A DNA stretch of 64,000 nucleotides from NCBI GenBank assembly GCA_018398805.1, contig JAGFBZ010000173.1, positions 248,819 to 312,818 on the forward strand, read 5' to 3'. The notes under the pieces were generated by a model that saw only the letters and a list, made by a program, of their open reading frames with translations, searched no databases and was not told the origin of the DNA. The position numbers and the translations under genes are program-made. Position 1 is the first letter of the stretch. Every line of letters begins with the position of its first letter. The DNA comes from Hirundichthys speculiger (lineage: Eukaryota; Chordata; Actinopteri; Beloniformes; Exocoetidae). Shown piece by piece: positions 23,226-34,062 of this stretch.

Positions 23226-24250
23226 CCACCTGGAGTCTGTCTGGAGATGTGCTCGTGTCAGGTGCTGAAACCAGGACTGCAGATGTTCTGTCTGAGCTAC
23301 GCTAACACCTGTACTGCAACCAGCTGTTGCTCCAAAACAAACAACTTAATAATGCATCAATCTGTGACCTCATAGAAATTCACCTGATTTTGTAAAACTG
23401 ACAAAACTATCAAATCTATGTGCTTTTTTTTTTTTTTTTTTAAAAAAGAGAAATAAGCTGGAAGAGGAAGTGTCGTCCTTGCATCTCTGATGTGGACGAC
23501 GTTGACCGCTAAGTTCTCCAGTGACGGTCGACTCGTGAAAACGACGGAGGTTTATTCTCCAACCGGAGTCTCATCTTATTCGTTCAGATACTAACATGAA
23601 AAAAAAAACCTCTTCCTGATACAGACCGCTAGCGTTCTCATCACTGACGCTCTGCTCATGTTTTTTCTTTATCTCAGTCATTGTGATAGTTGAGCAACAC
23701 AACCGAAGTGTTGCAACCCACTTTCACTCTGACTGCACCCCCCCCCCCCCACCCCCCCCCCCCCCCCCCCCACCTTCGAGAAAGGAAAACATGTCATGCA
23801 AAGTGCTTCCCGGACAAAGACTCAGAAGATGAACCAACAGGAAAGAAAAACAAATGAGTCCTTGGACAGATGTCTCCAGATGTGTAACCACGGCAGCGTC
23901 TGGGACGAGGTCTTCCCTGCACATCTGGGCCGTGTCTCAGCTCCGGGCTCTTTCCAGAGAATTCCAGCGTCGCTGGAACAACAGCTGCAGTCACCGGTGT
24001 GAAATCACCAGAGACGGCGGAGACTCAGATCTGGAAACATGAGCTCATTTATCTGCTTTTACATGGAATTTAATAAACGGAATCTGCTGGACTGGATCTT
24101 TTTAACGCCCCAGTTAAACTTTAACAGCTTAAAAACACTGAAGTTCTGCATCTGGACCAAAGAGAAACATTTACTGAGAACCAGAACGTTTGGAGAAGAA
24201 AACTGCTGCTGACCGTTAGATCGGGTTTATCAAGAAAGACCTGGGATAAC
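23226..24250. other. Unique DNA with a C-rich run
   Basis: No gene recognised. C homopolymers with two A interruptions lie at 23738-23771, and a T-rich run lies near 23425-23441. Confidence 0.5.
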
Positions 24251-24253
24251 TGG

Positions 24254-25272
24254 AGGAGGAGGAGGAGGAGTGGAGGAGGAAGAGGAGGAGGAAGGAGGAG
24301 GGAGGGAGGGGGAGGAGGAGGAGAGGAGGGAGGAGGAGTAGGAGGGCGAGGGGAGGGAGGAGGGGAGGAGGAGGAGGGGAGGAGGAGGAGGGAGAGGAGG
24401 AGAGAGAGAGGAGAGGGAGGAGGAGAGAGGAGGAGAGAGGTGGAGGGGGGGAGAGGAGGAGAGGAGGAGGAGGGAGAAGGGAGGAGAGGGGAGGGGGAGG
24501 AGGAGGAGGAGGAGGAGGAGGAGGAGGAGGAGTGGAGAGGAGAGGAGGAGGAGGAGGAGGGAGGAGGAGAGGAGGAGGGAGGAGGAGAGGAGCGAGGAGG
24601 AGGGAGGGAGGGGAGGAGCGGGAGGAGGGAGGAGAGGAGGAGGAGGGGAGGAGGGGAGTGGAGGAGGAGGAGGAGGAGGAGGGAGGAGGAGTGGAGGAGT
24701 GGAGGAGTGGAGGAGGAGGGAGGAGGAGGAGTGGAGGAGGAGTGGAGGAGGAGGAGGGGGGGAGGGGAGGGGGAGAGGAGGAGGAGGAAGGAGGAGGAGG
24801 GAGGAGAGGGAGGAGGAGGTGGAGGGAGTGGGGAGGAGGAGAGGAGTGGAGAGAGGGAGGAGAGGGTGGAGGGAGGAGGAGGAGTGGAGAGGAGGAGGAG
24901 GAGGGGAGGAGTGGAGGAGGAGAGGAGGAGGAGGAGGAGGAGGAGTGGAGGAGGAGGAGGAGGAGAAGGAGAGTGAGAGAGGAGGAGGGGAGGAGTGGAG
25001 GAGGTGGGGAGTGGAGGAGGGAGTGGAGGAGTGGAGGGGAGGGGAGGGAGGAAGAGGAGTAGGGGAGTGGAGGAGGAGTGGAGGAGGAGGAGTGGAGGAG
25101 GGAGAGAGGAGGAGTGGAGAGGAGGAGGGCAGGGAGGAGTGGAGGAGGAGAAGGAGGAGGAGTGGAGGAGGGAGAGTAGAGGAGTGGAGCAGGGGGAGTG
25201 GAGGAGGCAGAGGAGTGGAGGAGGGAGAGTGGAGGAGGAGAAGGAGGAGGAGGAGGAGGGGGAGGAGGAGGA
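24254..25272. repeat. (GGA)n polypurine tract, 1 kb
   Basis: About 1 kb made almost only of G and A on the plus strand, mostly GGA with GAGG, GTGGA and GGGGA variants. It encodes spurious E/G/R-rich frames in all three plus frames. Such mirror-like polypurine DNA can form triplexes and G-quadruplexes. Confidence 0.97.
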
Positions 25273-25850
25273 TTTTTAAGGCATAAAATTGTAATTTGAA
25301 TTTAAAGTCAATTTTAAGATAAAAAGTCTTGTTTTTGCAACAAAAAGTTGCTTCTTTACAAAAAACATTCTGAAATTTCTGATCTTTGAAGGAAAAGTTT
25401 TGATTTTATGATTGTAAATGTGCAAAAATTCACAATTTTACAATAAAAAGTTTTCACATTTTATGTGAAAAGAATTTGGTTTTGCAAAAGCTGATGTTTT
25501 TGGACAAAAACAAAGTTTGACGTTAAAATGTCATTTTCTGACACAAAGTCTCAATCTTGCTAAATTAACAATTTTACAATAAAAAGTTTGTTTTTTATGA
25601 GAAAACAATCAGAGATTTCTGATTTAACGAGAACAATGATTGATTTCAGGATGGAAAGGTTTAGTTATTCAAAACTGACATTTCTTCAGGACATAAAGTT
25701 GTAATATTATGTTATAACAAAAATGAAACAAAAACATAACGTTGGAAGTTTTTTGGCAGGATTTACTGTTCAAACAGACAGTTCCAGTTTTTAAACTTTA
25801 ACCATAAAAGATTTTATATCAAGTAACCAAAAAACATATTCTAATATAAA
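25273..25850. repeat. Degenerate AT-rich module, possibly same family
   Basis: Words such as cacaattttacaataaaaag and tcaattttaagataaaaagt recur, resembling the texture of the modules at 18.7, 22.1 and 41.1 kb but too diverged to align by eye. No gene. Confidence 0.5.
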
Positions 25851-26405
25851 GCTAACATGAAGCTAATGATGCTAACATGACGTTAATATGATGCGAACAT
25901 GAAGCTAATGATGCTTATGATGCTAACATGATGTTAATATGATGCTAACATGAAGCTAATGTTGCTAATATGAAATTAATGATACTAGCATGAAGTTAAT
26001 ATGATGCTAACATAAAGCAAATGACGCTGACATGATGTTAATATGATGCTAACATGAAGCTAATGATGCTAACATGAAATTAATGATACTAGCATCACGT
26101 TAATATGATGCTAACATTAAGCTATTGATGCTAACATGATGTTAAGATGATGCTAACATGAAGCTAATGATGCTAACATGACGTTAATATGATGCTAACA
26201 TGAAGCTAATTATGCTAACATGAAATTAATGATACTAGCATCACATTAATATGATGCTAACATGAAGCTAATGATGCTAACATGACGTTAATATGATGCT
26301 AACATGAAGCTAATGATGCTAATATGAAATTAATGATACTAGCATAAAGTTACTATGATGCTAACATGAAGCTAATATGATGCTAAAATGAGGCTAATAT
26401 GAAAT
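25850..26405. repeat. 42-bp minisatellite (gctaacatgaagctaatgat)
   Basis: About 13 copies of a composite 42-bp unit, gctaacatgaagctaatgat followed by gctaacatgacgttaatatg and at, with gatactagcat variants. Two related 21-bp halves suggest an older dimer. Confidence 0.94.
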
Positions 26406-26934
26406 GATATCCACTTTTTGAGTTTATTCTCTTCAGTGACCCAGATCTAAGAATTATTTGTTCATTGTCACCGTTATCCAGGACACCTGGACGACGTACT
26501 GGTAGGAAGTCAGGTTCTGCTGTGCAGGTCCGTCCAGCTTCCACCTGCTGGAGCTCATCAACTACGTTTAAAAGGTCTCGGGGGGCCAATCACATCCTTG
26601 CAGAGCGTCTGTGGGCGGGGTTTAACACCATGACGACAGAGCTGTGACCTTGTAATCCTGGATGGTGACCAGTGAAGACCTGGACAACCTCGTCCGTCTC
26701 GTCCTCTACCATCTCCAACACAGCAGCTGATCCCGTTCCAGTCTGGTTAACAGGTTCTGTTGGTTCTACTGGTGTTTTACTGGAACCACTCCAGCTTCCA
26801 GAGGCCTCCTCAGAGACACTGAGTGTCTTCAGATCCTGGTTGAGTGTTTGAGCACACCGGTTATTCTCTGATTCTGATTTAATTTCCTCCACGCCGCCGT
26901 CTCTTTGAATCACGTTAGCGATGGTCGCTGTCAT
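26383..26934 (-). pseudogene. Possible reading frame with one in-frame TGA, unknown
   Basis: On the minus strand an ATG at 26932-26934 in good context (ggaaacATGa) opens 114 codons, with acidic and Ser/Thr-rich stretches (DGGVEEIKSESENN, EMVEDETDEVVQV). A TGA at 26590-26592 stops it, and the same frame then continues another 68 codons to 26383. The last residues are encoded inside the neighbouring 42-bp array, which argues against an intact conserved protein. I recognise no domain. It could be a decayed or partial exon, or chance. The TGA gives no reason to invoke selenocysteine. Confidence 0.25.
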
Positions 26935-27514
26935 GTTTCCTGTCCTTTCAGACGTCGTTAAGTTTGACGTGGAAACCGTCCCGCAGACTCGTTTCCAAAC
27001 GCGTCGCCTTCCAGAGGCAGTTTGAGAAGCAGCCGTTGGATGGGAAGGTCGGGTGGATCGTGTTCAGCCCTACATCTGTGCAGATGTGGCTCTGCTCTGT
27101 CAGGTTTTAAGGAATTTAATCTAAAATGTGGCTTGCCCCCCCCCCCCCCCACTTCTTTAAACAGCCCTTCCACCAGTCCACCACGTCTAAACTGGAAACA
27201 AGACTTCCTGTCGAGTGAAAATGTCTTCCTGCTTGGACAGATGACTGTTTCTTGCAGTTCATCCATTGTGTTTTCTGCGGTCTGTTATGTAATAACAATC
27301 CATCTTGAGCGTGAACTCAGAAAGGCCCGGAAAAAGGCTTTCTAGCTGCGCCGCGGCGGCAGAGCAAACAGGATGTTGACGTGTTTAATTATGTATAGAG
27401 CAGCTGGACGGCTCCCTGCAGCTGTATCCTGGGGACATGTTGGAGTCCCAGTCCCACTTAGAGCTGTCTCCGCAGAAGACGCAGGGTTGTGAAATATTCA
27501 TCTATTCATCTACA
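26935..27514. other. Unique DNA with a poly(C) run
   Basis: No recognised gene. There are 15 C at 27136-27150. Overlapping open frames on both strands at 26958-27345 show no domain features. Confidence 0.5.
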
Positions 27515-28130
27515 TCACATGTGTCAAACACAAGGCCCGGGGGCCAAATGTGGCCCGCCACGTCATTTTATGTGGCCCTCGTGCGCTTGTGTATTATTGG
27601 ATTAAATTTTAAACCAATATTTTAAGAATTAAAATAAGCTTACACCGCGTTAAAGCGCATATTGACAATAAACTACATCTCCCACAATGCATTTCGTCGT
27701 CACCCACAACGATAACAGTATCTCACCATGAGCAAGACATCAAGAACTGATGGAATTCAGAAAAACCTCTACAAACTAACCACAATATGTCCAAGAAAAG
27801 AGAAATTGATGCACAAAGAAGGAATTTTCATGAACGACGGGAAAAACGAATACAAGTTTGTACTTCAAAGTGAAATAACAGTACGTCTTTTGTGTTATGA
27901 GGCGGTGTCAGTAGTGAAAGAATTTAATCTACGTCGGCATTTTGACAACAAACACGGAGCTAAGTATGCTAAATTAGCCTGCAAGAAAAACAAAGAACCT
28001 TCTGCTTCTGAAACCAAGGTAACGGATACTCTCAGTGACGTTTACAGAGTCTGTTACCATAGCAACGGACTCTGTAAACATCACCTGTGCGAGGGTAGGT
28101 TTACAACCACAAACACTGATTATTAATTAT
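27515..28130 (+). mobile_element. hAT element 5' end (GTF2IRD2/ZBED-like family)
   Basis: The terminal region runs catgtgtcaaacacaaggcc, then gggccaaatgtggcccgcca, in the style of many vertebrate hAT ends. An untranslated leader (aaactacatctcccacaatg) and the transposase start at 27728 follow. A second, inverted copy of the same end lies at 42117-42358. The body after about 28126 is lost; AT-rich palindromic DNA and then another hAT follow. Confidence 0.8.
27728..28126 (+). pseudogene. hAT transposase N-terminal fragment, 132 codons
   Basis: The frame starts ATGAGCAAGACATC in the position expected from the inverted copy at 42 kb. Residues 51-83 read VRLLCYEAVSVVKEFNL, then RRHFDNKHGAKYAKL, the zinc-finger style of GTF2IRD2-like hAT transposases (C-x2-C, then NLxRH-x4-H). 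Cys56, His71 and His76 are present, but the first Cys is Arg53, so zinc binding should fail. Full-length relatives continue for several hundred residues into a catalytic RNase-H-like and dimerisation region, none of which is present here. The upstream part (residues 14-45) also looks scrambled. This is a dead fragment and not a host gene. Confidence 0.7.
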
Positions 28131-28262
28131 ATTATATTATTAATTATATATATATAATATATAAATATATATAATATAATATATAATTATTAATTATATT
28201 AATTATAACTCATTATTAATATAATAATGAGTTAAATAGTTAAATAAACAGTTATTTAACAT
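28131..28262. repeat. AT-rich tract with perfect palindrome
   Basis: Almost pure A/T. It contains a 27-base inverted repeat at 28207-28233, with arms aactcattatta and taataatgagtt around a 3-base loop, plus ATAT runs able to form cruciforms. Confidence 0.85.
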
Positions 28263-28313
28263 TATATTAAGGTGTAGTCTAATTTATTTTTGATTTATAT
28301 TGCATTTTGAGTC

Positions 28314-29317
28314 TCGTGGCTAGGGATGGGAATTGATAAGATTTTTCCGATTCCGATTCCATTATCGATAACATTTAACGATTCGATTCTTTATCGATTC
28401 TCTTATCGATTCTAAATTGGGGGAAAAGGAGAACAAACAGTTTTATTAACTATTTTTTTTACTTAGAAGTCACGACCTTACAAACTCAACAGCAAGGTCA
28501 AAAGAGGCCCAAAGCCTGGATAACGTGTTAACTGTTGTAATATGTAACTGTGCAAATACACAAGAATGTGTAACATTTTACTAACAGATTTTTCCTAATA
28601 GAATTAAAAAAATCTCCCTTTTAAAAGGATATATGAGCTCACTAAGCACTCAAAAATAATAATAAAGAAAGATAAATACTATTAAATACAACGGAACAGT
28701 TCATAGTACAAATCTGCAAATACTATGAAGAAATAACAATTCTTCTGTCATCTTCTAAATGTAATGCAGAAGGCATTCGTTTAATAGCATAGCGGTAATG
28801 TTATAGCGTGTTTTAGAGAGAAGCACATAGGCAGCGGGATAGCTACTAACCAGAGTTACCAGAGGTGATCTTAGCTTGGCTACTGCTGCTGGGTTGAGAT
28901 CCATCAGTCCGAAGCGTCAAAAACACGACACTCGTTATCGCATGTTGTGTGTTCAAATGTTTCTGCGTGTTAGCCATGTTCCCTCCCGACGCTGTTATCT
29001 CCACTTTACAATGACTGCTAGTTGCCTTGTTGCCATCTTTCTTTGGTGAAGTGAAGCCAAACTTTGGAGCGTTTGAACCTGGTGGGCGCCATTGTTGTTT
29101 ACAACTCCAATGCGCGTGCTAAACCGACGTAACTTAATCACGTAAGTGCTTTCCGGAATTGACTGTGCGTAAATTGCGTAAATTACGTGAGATTCGTGCT
29201 GGTTGGAATCGATAAGAGAATCAATAGATAAACTGCCAAACAATTCGATGGAATTGAAACACACGGAACCGGTTCTCTGCAGGAACCGGATCTCGATTCC
29301 CAACCTTAATCGTGGCT
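28314..29317 (-). mobile_element. 988-bp hAT element with 8-bp target duplication
   Basis: The termini are tagggatgggaattgataag at 28321 and gattcccaacctta ending at 29308, inverted copies of one another. The 8 bases outside each end are ctcgtggc and atcgtggc (7 of 8 match; tcgtggct is shared exactly if the ends are moved one base). An 8-bp duplication is the hAT hallmark. On the minus strand the interior carries the same broken BED-finger exon as 8703-9251. It is non-autonomous, and no catalytic domain is left. Relatives lie at 8703, 21527 and 54462. Confidence 0.9.
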
Positions 29318-29489
29318 CAACCAACCGTGGAGTTGGATCGGTGGAGACGGATGCCCCTAGCGGTTGTTCAAGGAGCGTGCAAGTTGTGCCACATCTGCAC
29401 AACATCTGTGTGAAAACCCACACAGGTAAGGTTTTTTTTTTTTAAAGCAGTTCTCGTCTGGTATCTTTGGCTTTGATTTGATGATAAAT

Positions 29490-29600
29490 GGCTGTAGCTC
29501 AGCTGGTGCAGCGGGTCGTCCACTCACTGCAAGGTTGGTGGTTCGATCCTGGCTCCACATGTCAAAGTGTCCTTGGGCAAGACGCCGAACTCTAACTATA
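29490..29600 (+). mobile_element. tRNA-derived SINE, split by a MITE
   Basis: The head ggctgtagctcagctggtgc has an A-box-like tagctcagctgg; gtggttcgatcc (B-box near 29538-29549) follows, then the common fish SINE body tgtccttgggcaagacgccg. The sequence breaks off at the Tigger-like insertion (29603) and may resume at 30258 (aagtggagtcca). It could be mistaken for a tRNA gene, but it lacks a foldable full cloverleaf and is followed by the SINE body. Confidence 0.85.
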
Positions 29601-30259
29601 TACAGTGATCCGTTATTTTATCGCGGGTAATGGCGACCGGTGCCCCCCCGCAAAGATCAAAATCCGCGAACTGGAGCCAGAGCCCCCCCGAACCTAAATA
29701 ATGTGTTTAAAATATGTTTAAAAACAGTAAAAAAGTAGCGAAACAAGACAAAGGTTCAACTGTGGTCTTTATGTTACCTTCACAGCCTCTGGTCTCTGAA
29801 CTGTAGTAAAGAAACCGCTGGTATTGTGCTATTTTTGGCTCGTAATTAGCGGCTAACACGCTAACAACAACAAAAGAAAAAGTCCGGTTTTCTCTGCTGG
29901 AACTTGTAACATCACACAGGTTGTATTGTTGGGCTCCTGTCGGTTAACAGAGAATGTAAATCTATACACGCTGGGCTGCTGTTTATGCTCACTACACTTT
30001 TCATCTAACCCCGTTTTCATTCTGCCGTCCCACGACACACACACTACATTACCCATAAGGCCACACCATTAAACATAAGGCCACCTTCTTAAAGGGGCCA
30101 GGCTGGCTCACAACATTTCTTCAAAGTGAGAGAACGCGCACAACATCCTGTGATGTTTCCGCGATTTTTTCTTTATTTTTTTGTTATATATTTCTGAAAA
30201 ATCCGCGAATAGCTAAAACCGCGTAACTTAAAGCGTGAATTGGGCGAGGGATCACTGTA
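29601..30259. mobile_element. Tigger/pogo-like MITE, 655 bp
   Basis: Ends cagtgatccgttattttatc (29603) and gggcgagggatcactg (to 30257) are inverted repeats, flanked on both sides by TA. Subterminal regions contain more than one cgcgaa/ccgcg word, as in TcMar-Tigger MITEs. It inserted into the SINE tail. No transposase is present. A second copy with the same interior lies at 48984-49576. Confidence 0.9.
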
Positions 30260-30754
30260 AGTGGAGTCCATCTGATTCATTGATGTCCTGATGTAGCTGT
30301 CAGTCATCTTGGTGGGGGGGGGCTGGTTTTTGACTTTAGACTCTTTAATGATTCCTCTAACCATATGAAAAGGGACCCACCCCCCCCCCCCCCCGTTTCT
30401 GAAAAGCTGACTGGCTGCTGGTTTCTGCTGCCTCATCATCAGCCGTATGGATGAACCCATGAGCCGTTACCTGACATGAACCTCGCTGCGGTTTCAGCGC
30501 TCTGTTTGCAGAAGCTGTCTAAAGCGACTGAGTGGTTTTCTAATAGCTACACTCGTCTCCTCGTCTCCTCGTCTCCTGCCATCCCTAAATGACTCTGTCT
30601 TCCTCTCCTCTGTCTCCATCTGCCACCACATCTAGTAGTGATTATTCACTTCTCTCTTCTCTCTTCTCTTCTGCCATCACCATCTGCCTGCATGCATTTC
30701 TTGCTCGCCTGATTTTTTCAGGGTTTCGCCATGTCGGCTCCTCTGTGCGTGGGT
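30260..30754. other. Mixed DNA before the telomeric array
   Basis: Includes a G run at 30313-30320, 15 C at 30380-30394 and a pyrimidine-rich stretch (30550-30720) ending ttttttcag. The last could act as a splice acceptor, but the frame after it stops within 36 bases (gtgggttag), so no exon is called. Confidence 0.5.
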
Positions 30755-31136
30755 TAGGGTTAGGGTTAGGGGTTAGGGGTTAGGGGTTAGGGGTTTAGGG
30801 TTAGGGTTAGGGTTAGGGGTTAGGGGTTAGGGTTAGGGGTTAGTTCAGGGTTAGGGTTAGGGGTTAGGGTTAGGGGGGGGGTTAGGGGTTAGGGGTTAGG
30901 GTTAGGGGTTAGGGGTTAGGGGTTAGGGTTAGGGGTTAGGGGTTAGGGGGGGTAGGGGTTAGGGGGGGGTTAGGGTTAGGGGTTAGGGGTTTAGGGGTTA
31001 GGGGGTTAGGGGTTAGGGGTTAGGGGTTAGGGTTAGGGGTTAGGGGTTAGGGGTTAGGGTTTAGGGGTTAGGGTTAGGGTTAGGGGTTAGGGGTTAGGGT
31101 TAGGGTTAGGGGTTAGGGTTAGGGGTTAGGGGTTAG

Positions 31137-31169
<33 letters not shown>

Positions 31170-31462
31170 TTAGGGTTAGGGTTAGGGTTAGGGGTTAGGG
31201 GTTAGGGGTTAGGGGTTAGGGTTAGGGGTTAGGGTTAGGGGTTAGGTTTTAGGGTTAGGGTTAGGGTTAGGGGTTAGGGTTAGGGGTTAGGGGTTAGGGG
31301 TTAGGGGTTAGGGGGGGTTAGGGGGGTTAGGGTTAGGGGGTTTGGGGGGGGGTTCGGGGGTTAGGGGTTAGGGGTTAGGGGTTAGGTTAGGGTTAGGGGG
31401 GTTAGGGGGGGTTAGGGGGGGTTAGGGGGTTAGGGTTAGGGGTTAGGGGGGTTAGGGGTTAG

Positions 31463-31494
<32 letters not shown>

Positions 31495-31640
31495 GGGTTA
31501 GGGGGTTAGGGTTAGGGGTTAGGGTTCGGGTTAGGGTTAGGGGTTAGGGGTTAGGGTTTAGGGGGGTTAGGGTTAGGGGTTAGGGTTAGGGGTTAGGGGT
31601 TAGGGGAAGGGTTAGGGTTAGGGTTAGGGTTAGTCTAGGG
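30755..31640 (+). repeat. Interstitial telomeric array, TTAGGG/TTAGGGG
   Basis: About 0.89 kb of TTAGGG on the plus strand, heavily mixed with the 7-base variant TTAGGGG and with runs of extra G (for example 30874-30880 and 31336-31354). No true telomere end is present, as unique DNA continues on both sides. Its orientation is opposite to the array at 37732-38276. Confidence 0.97.
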
Positions 31641-32239
31641 TTAGTGTTACACAGTTCTCCTCAGACAGATCTGCTGATGGCTTTTGCCGGGGTTCGGGTT
31701 TGGCTGCAGACATTTTGCAGATTGCGATGCGTCGGCAGACCTGCATAATTAATGAGAGCAGCGAGAGTCACCCGGTTTAACCCCTGCAGCGATGAAACCA
31801 CACAGGAACTCAAATATCTACGCGGCCGTACGTCGAGCAGAAACGCGAGCACGGCTTCCCGCCGAGAGTCGACACCACAAACGCCGCAGCCGCTCACACT
31901 TTCTGCAGGCGTGCATTTCCTCAGGATTCACAAACAAACAAACAAACTATCAGCGTATCTGTGTTTCAGGAGCCCCGGTGGTTTCTCTTCAGGCGCTAAC
32001 GGGACGTTCAGAGACGAGCCTCAAGCTGCTGCACCTTCAGATTCTGGCCCACTTTACCAGCAACAGCTAAGGCACATTAACGAAAAAACAAAAAAATAAT
32101 TTAAACACGTCTGCTGGACCGGCGGTGCCGACAGGAAGTTCACGTTCCCGCTGCTGAAGGCCTCAGCGTGTTGGGAGGGCGGGGCTTGTGAGTCATCAGT
32201 AGCTGGAGCCCCCGACACCTCCACCAGAGCTCTGAACCT
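31641..32239. other. Apparently unique DNA
   Basis: No gene recognised. The overlapping frames at 31752-32099 and 31792-32070 have no domain features. Confidence 0.5.
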
Positions 32240-32314
32240 CAGCAGGTCCTCAGCAGGTCCTCAGCAGGTCCTCAGCAGGTCCTCAGCAGGTCCTCAGCAG
32301 GTCCTCAGCAGGTC
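32240..32314. repeat. 11-bp tandem repeat (cagcaggtcct)
   Basis: Seven exact or nearly exact copies of cagcaggtcct. Confidence 0.96.
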
Positions 32315-32715
32315 TAACAATGACTTAAATACCGTCGGTTTTAGCTTTTCCCTCTAGAAACAGAGGATCACCACATTCTCCTTTTGGGGATCGATCAGTC
32401 GACCTCCAGCTGGACTCCAGGTGTCCAAACTCCTCTCTCTTCAGCTGAAGTAATAGGTGCACGGGTTCACTAAGTTTTTCCAGCAGGCTCCGCTCTTCCT
32501 CTCCCTGGCCACCTCCTCCAGATCCTCCGGGGACACGGAGAGACTTCACCTGTCCAGGGCCTCTGTCCAGCTGGACAGAACTGAAACACCTACCGTCCAC
32601 AAATGACCACGACTGGTGTCTTTGGATGTGGATGAGCAGGATGAAGGAAACCTAAACCTCTGATGGAAACTCGTTCCAGCTGCTCGCATCACTCAGACTC
32701 AGAACCCTGAGAGGA
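32315..32715. other. Apparently unique DNA
   Basis: Nothing recognised; it lies between two minisatellites. Confidence 0.5.
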
Positions 32716-34062
32716 CTTTCAGCTCTGGTATCACTCGTTTCAGCTCTGGTACCACTTGTTTCAGCTCTGGTACCACTTGTTTCAGCTCTGGTATCACTTG
32801 TTTCAGCTCTGGCACCACTCGTTTCAGTTCTGGCAGCAATCGTTTCAGCTCTGGTACCACTAGTTTCACCTCTAGCAGCACTCGTTTCAGCTCTGGTACC
32901 ACTAGTTTCAGTTCTGGTACCACTCATTTCAGCTCTGGCAGCACTCGTTTCAGTTCTGTTTCAGCTCTGGCTTTACCACTCGTTTCAGCAGCATTACCAC
33001 TCGTTTCAGCTCGTTTCAGCTCTGGTACCACTCGTTTCAGTACCACTCTTTCAGCTCTGGTACCACTCGTTTCAGCTCTGGTACCACTCGTTTCAGCTCT
33101 GGCGTTTCAGCTCTGGTACCACTCGTTTCAGCTCTGGGTTTCAGCTCTGGTTTCAGCTCTGGTACCACTCGTTTCAGCTCTGGTACCACTCGTTTCAGCT
33201 CTGGTACCACTGGTTTGGTCAGCTCTGGTCACTCTCACTTGTTTCAGCTCTGGTACCACTCGTTTCACTCTGGCACACTCTCACTTTTTTCCTGGTACCA
33301 TTCAGCTCTGGCAGCACTCGTTTCAGCTCTGGTACCACTCGTTTCAGCTCTGGTACCACTTGTTTCAGCTCTGGTACCACTCGTTTCACCTCTGGCAGCA
33401 CTCATTTTTCCTCTGGTACCACTCGTTTCAGCTCTGGTACCACTTGTTTCAGCTCTGGTACCACTCGTTTCAGCTCTGGCAGCACTCATTTTTCCTCTGG
33501 TACCACTCGTTTCAGCTCTGGGTCTTTTACTCTGGTACCATCGTTTCAGCTCTGGTACCACTTGTTTCAGCTCTGGTACCACGTTTCAGTTTCACCTCTG
33601 GCAGCACTACCATTTTTCAGCTCTGGTACCACGTTTCATCTTTCAGCTCTCGTTCAGCTCTGGTACCACTCGTTTCAGCTCTGGTACCACTTGTTTCAGC
33701 TCTGGTACCACTCGTTTCACCTCTGGCAGCACTCATTTTTCCTCTGGTACCACGCGTTTCAGCTCTGGCAGCACTCGTTTCAGCTCTGGCACCACTCATG
33801 TTGGTTCTGGTACCACTCTTTTCAGCTCTGGTACCACTCGTTTCAGCTCTGGTGTGACTCATTTCAGCTCTGGTGCGACTCGTTTCAGCTTTGGTACCAC
33901 TCATTTCAGTTCTGGTACCACTCGTTTCAGCTCTGGTACCACTCGTTTCAGTTCTGGTACCACTCGTTTCAGCTCTGGTACCACTCGTTTCAGCTCTGGT
34001 ACCACTCGTTTCAGCTCTGGTACCACTCGTTTCAGCTCTGGTACCACTCGTTTCAGATGTCG
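32716..34062. repeat. 21-bp minisatellite (tttcagctctggtaccactc)
   Basis: Tandem 21-bp units, tttcagctctggtaccactc plus g, with ggcagcac, acctctgg and tttttcct variants. GGTACC sites appear in most copies. The 21-bp period keeps frames open, giving spurious SSGTTRF or LVPLVSA repeat proteins up to 288 codons on the plus strand. Small indels cluster at 32950-33660, and the final copies (33890-34055) are the most regular. Confidence 0.96.

Noticed and set aside
24440..25286. Glu/Gly/Arg-rich proteins in all three frames
   Set aside because: These are products of the stop-free (GGA)n tract.
26590..26592. TGA as a selenocysteine codon
   Set aside because: No selenoprotein family resemblance and no SECIS-like structure identified.
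29490..29562. Functional tRNA gene
   Set aside because: A- and B-box words are present, but the sequence continues into a fish SINE body and the acceptor arms do not pair convincingly.
30550..30760. Splice acceptor and short exon before the telomeric array
   Set aside because: The frame after ttttttcag stops within 36 bases and enters TTAGGG.
30755..31640. True chromosome end
   Set aside because: Unique and repeat DNA continues for kilobases on both sides, so it is interstitial as assembled.
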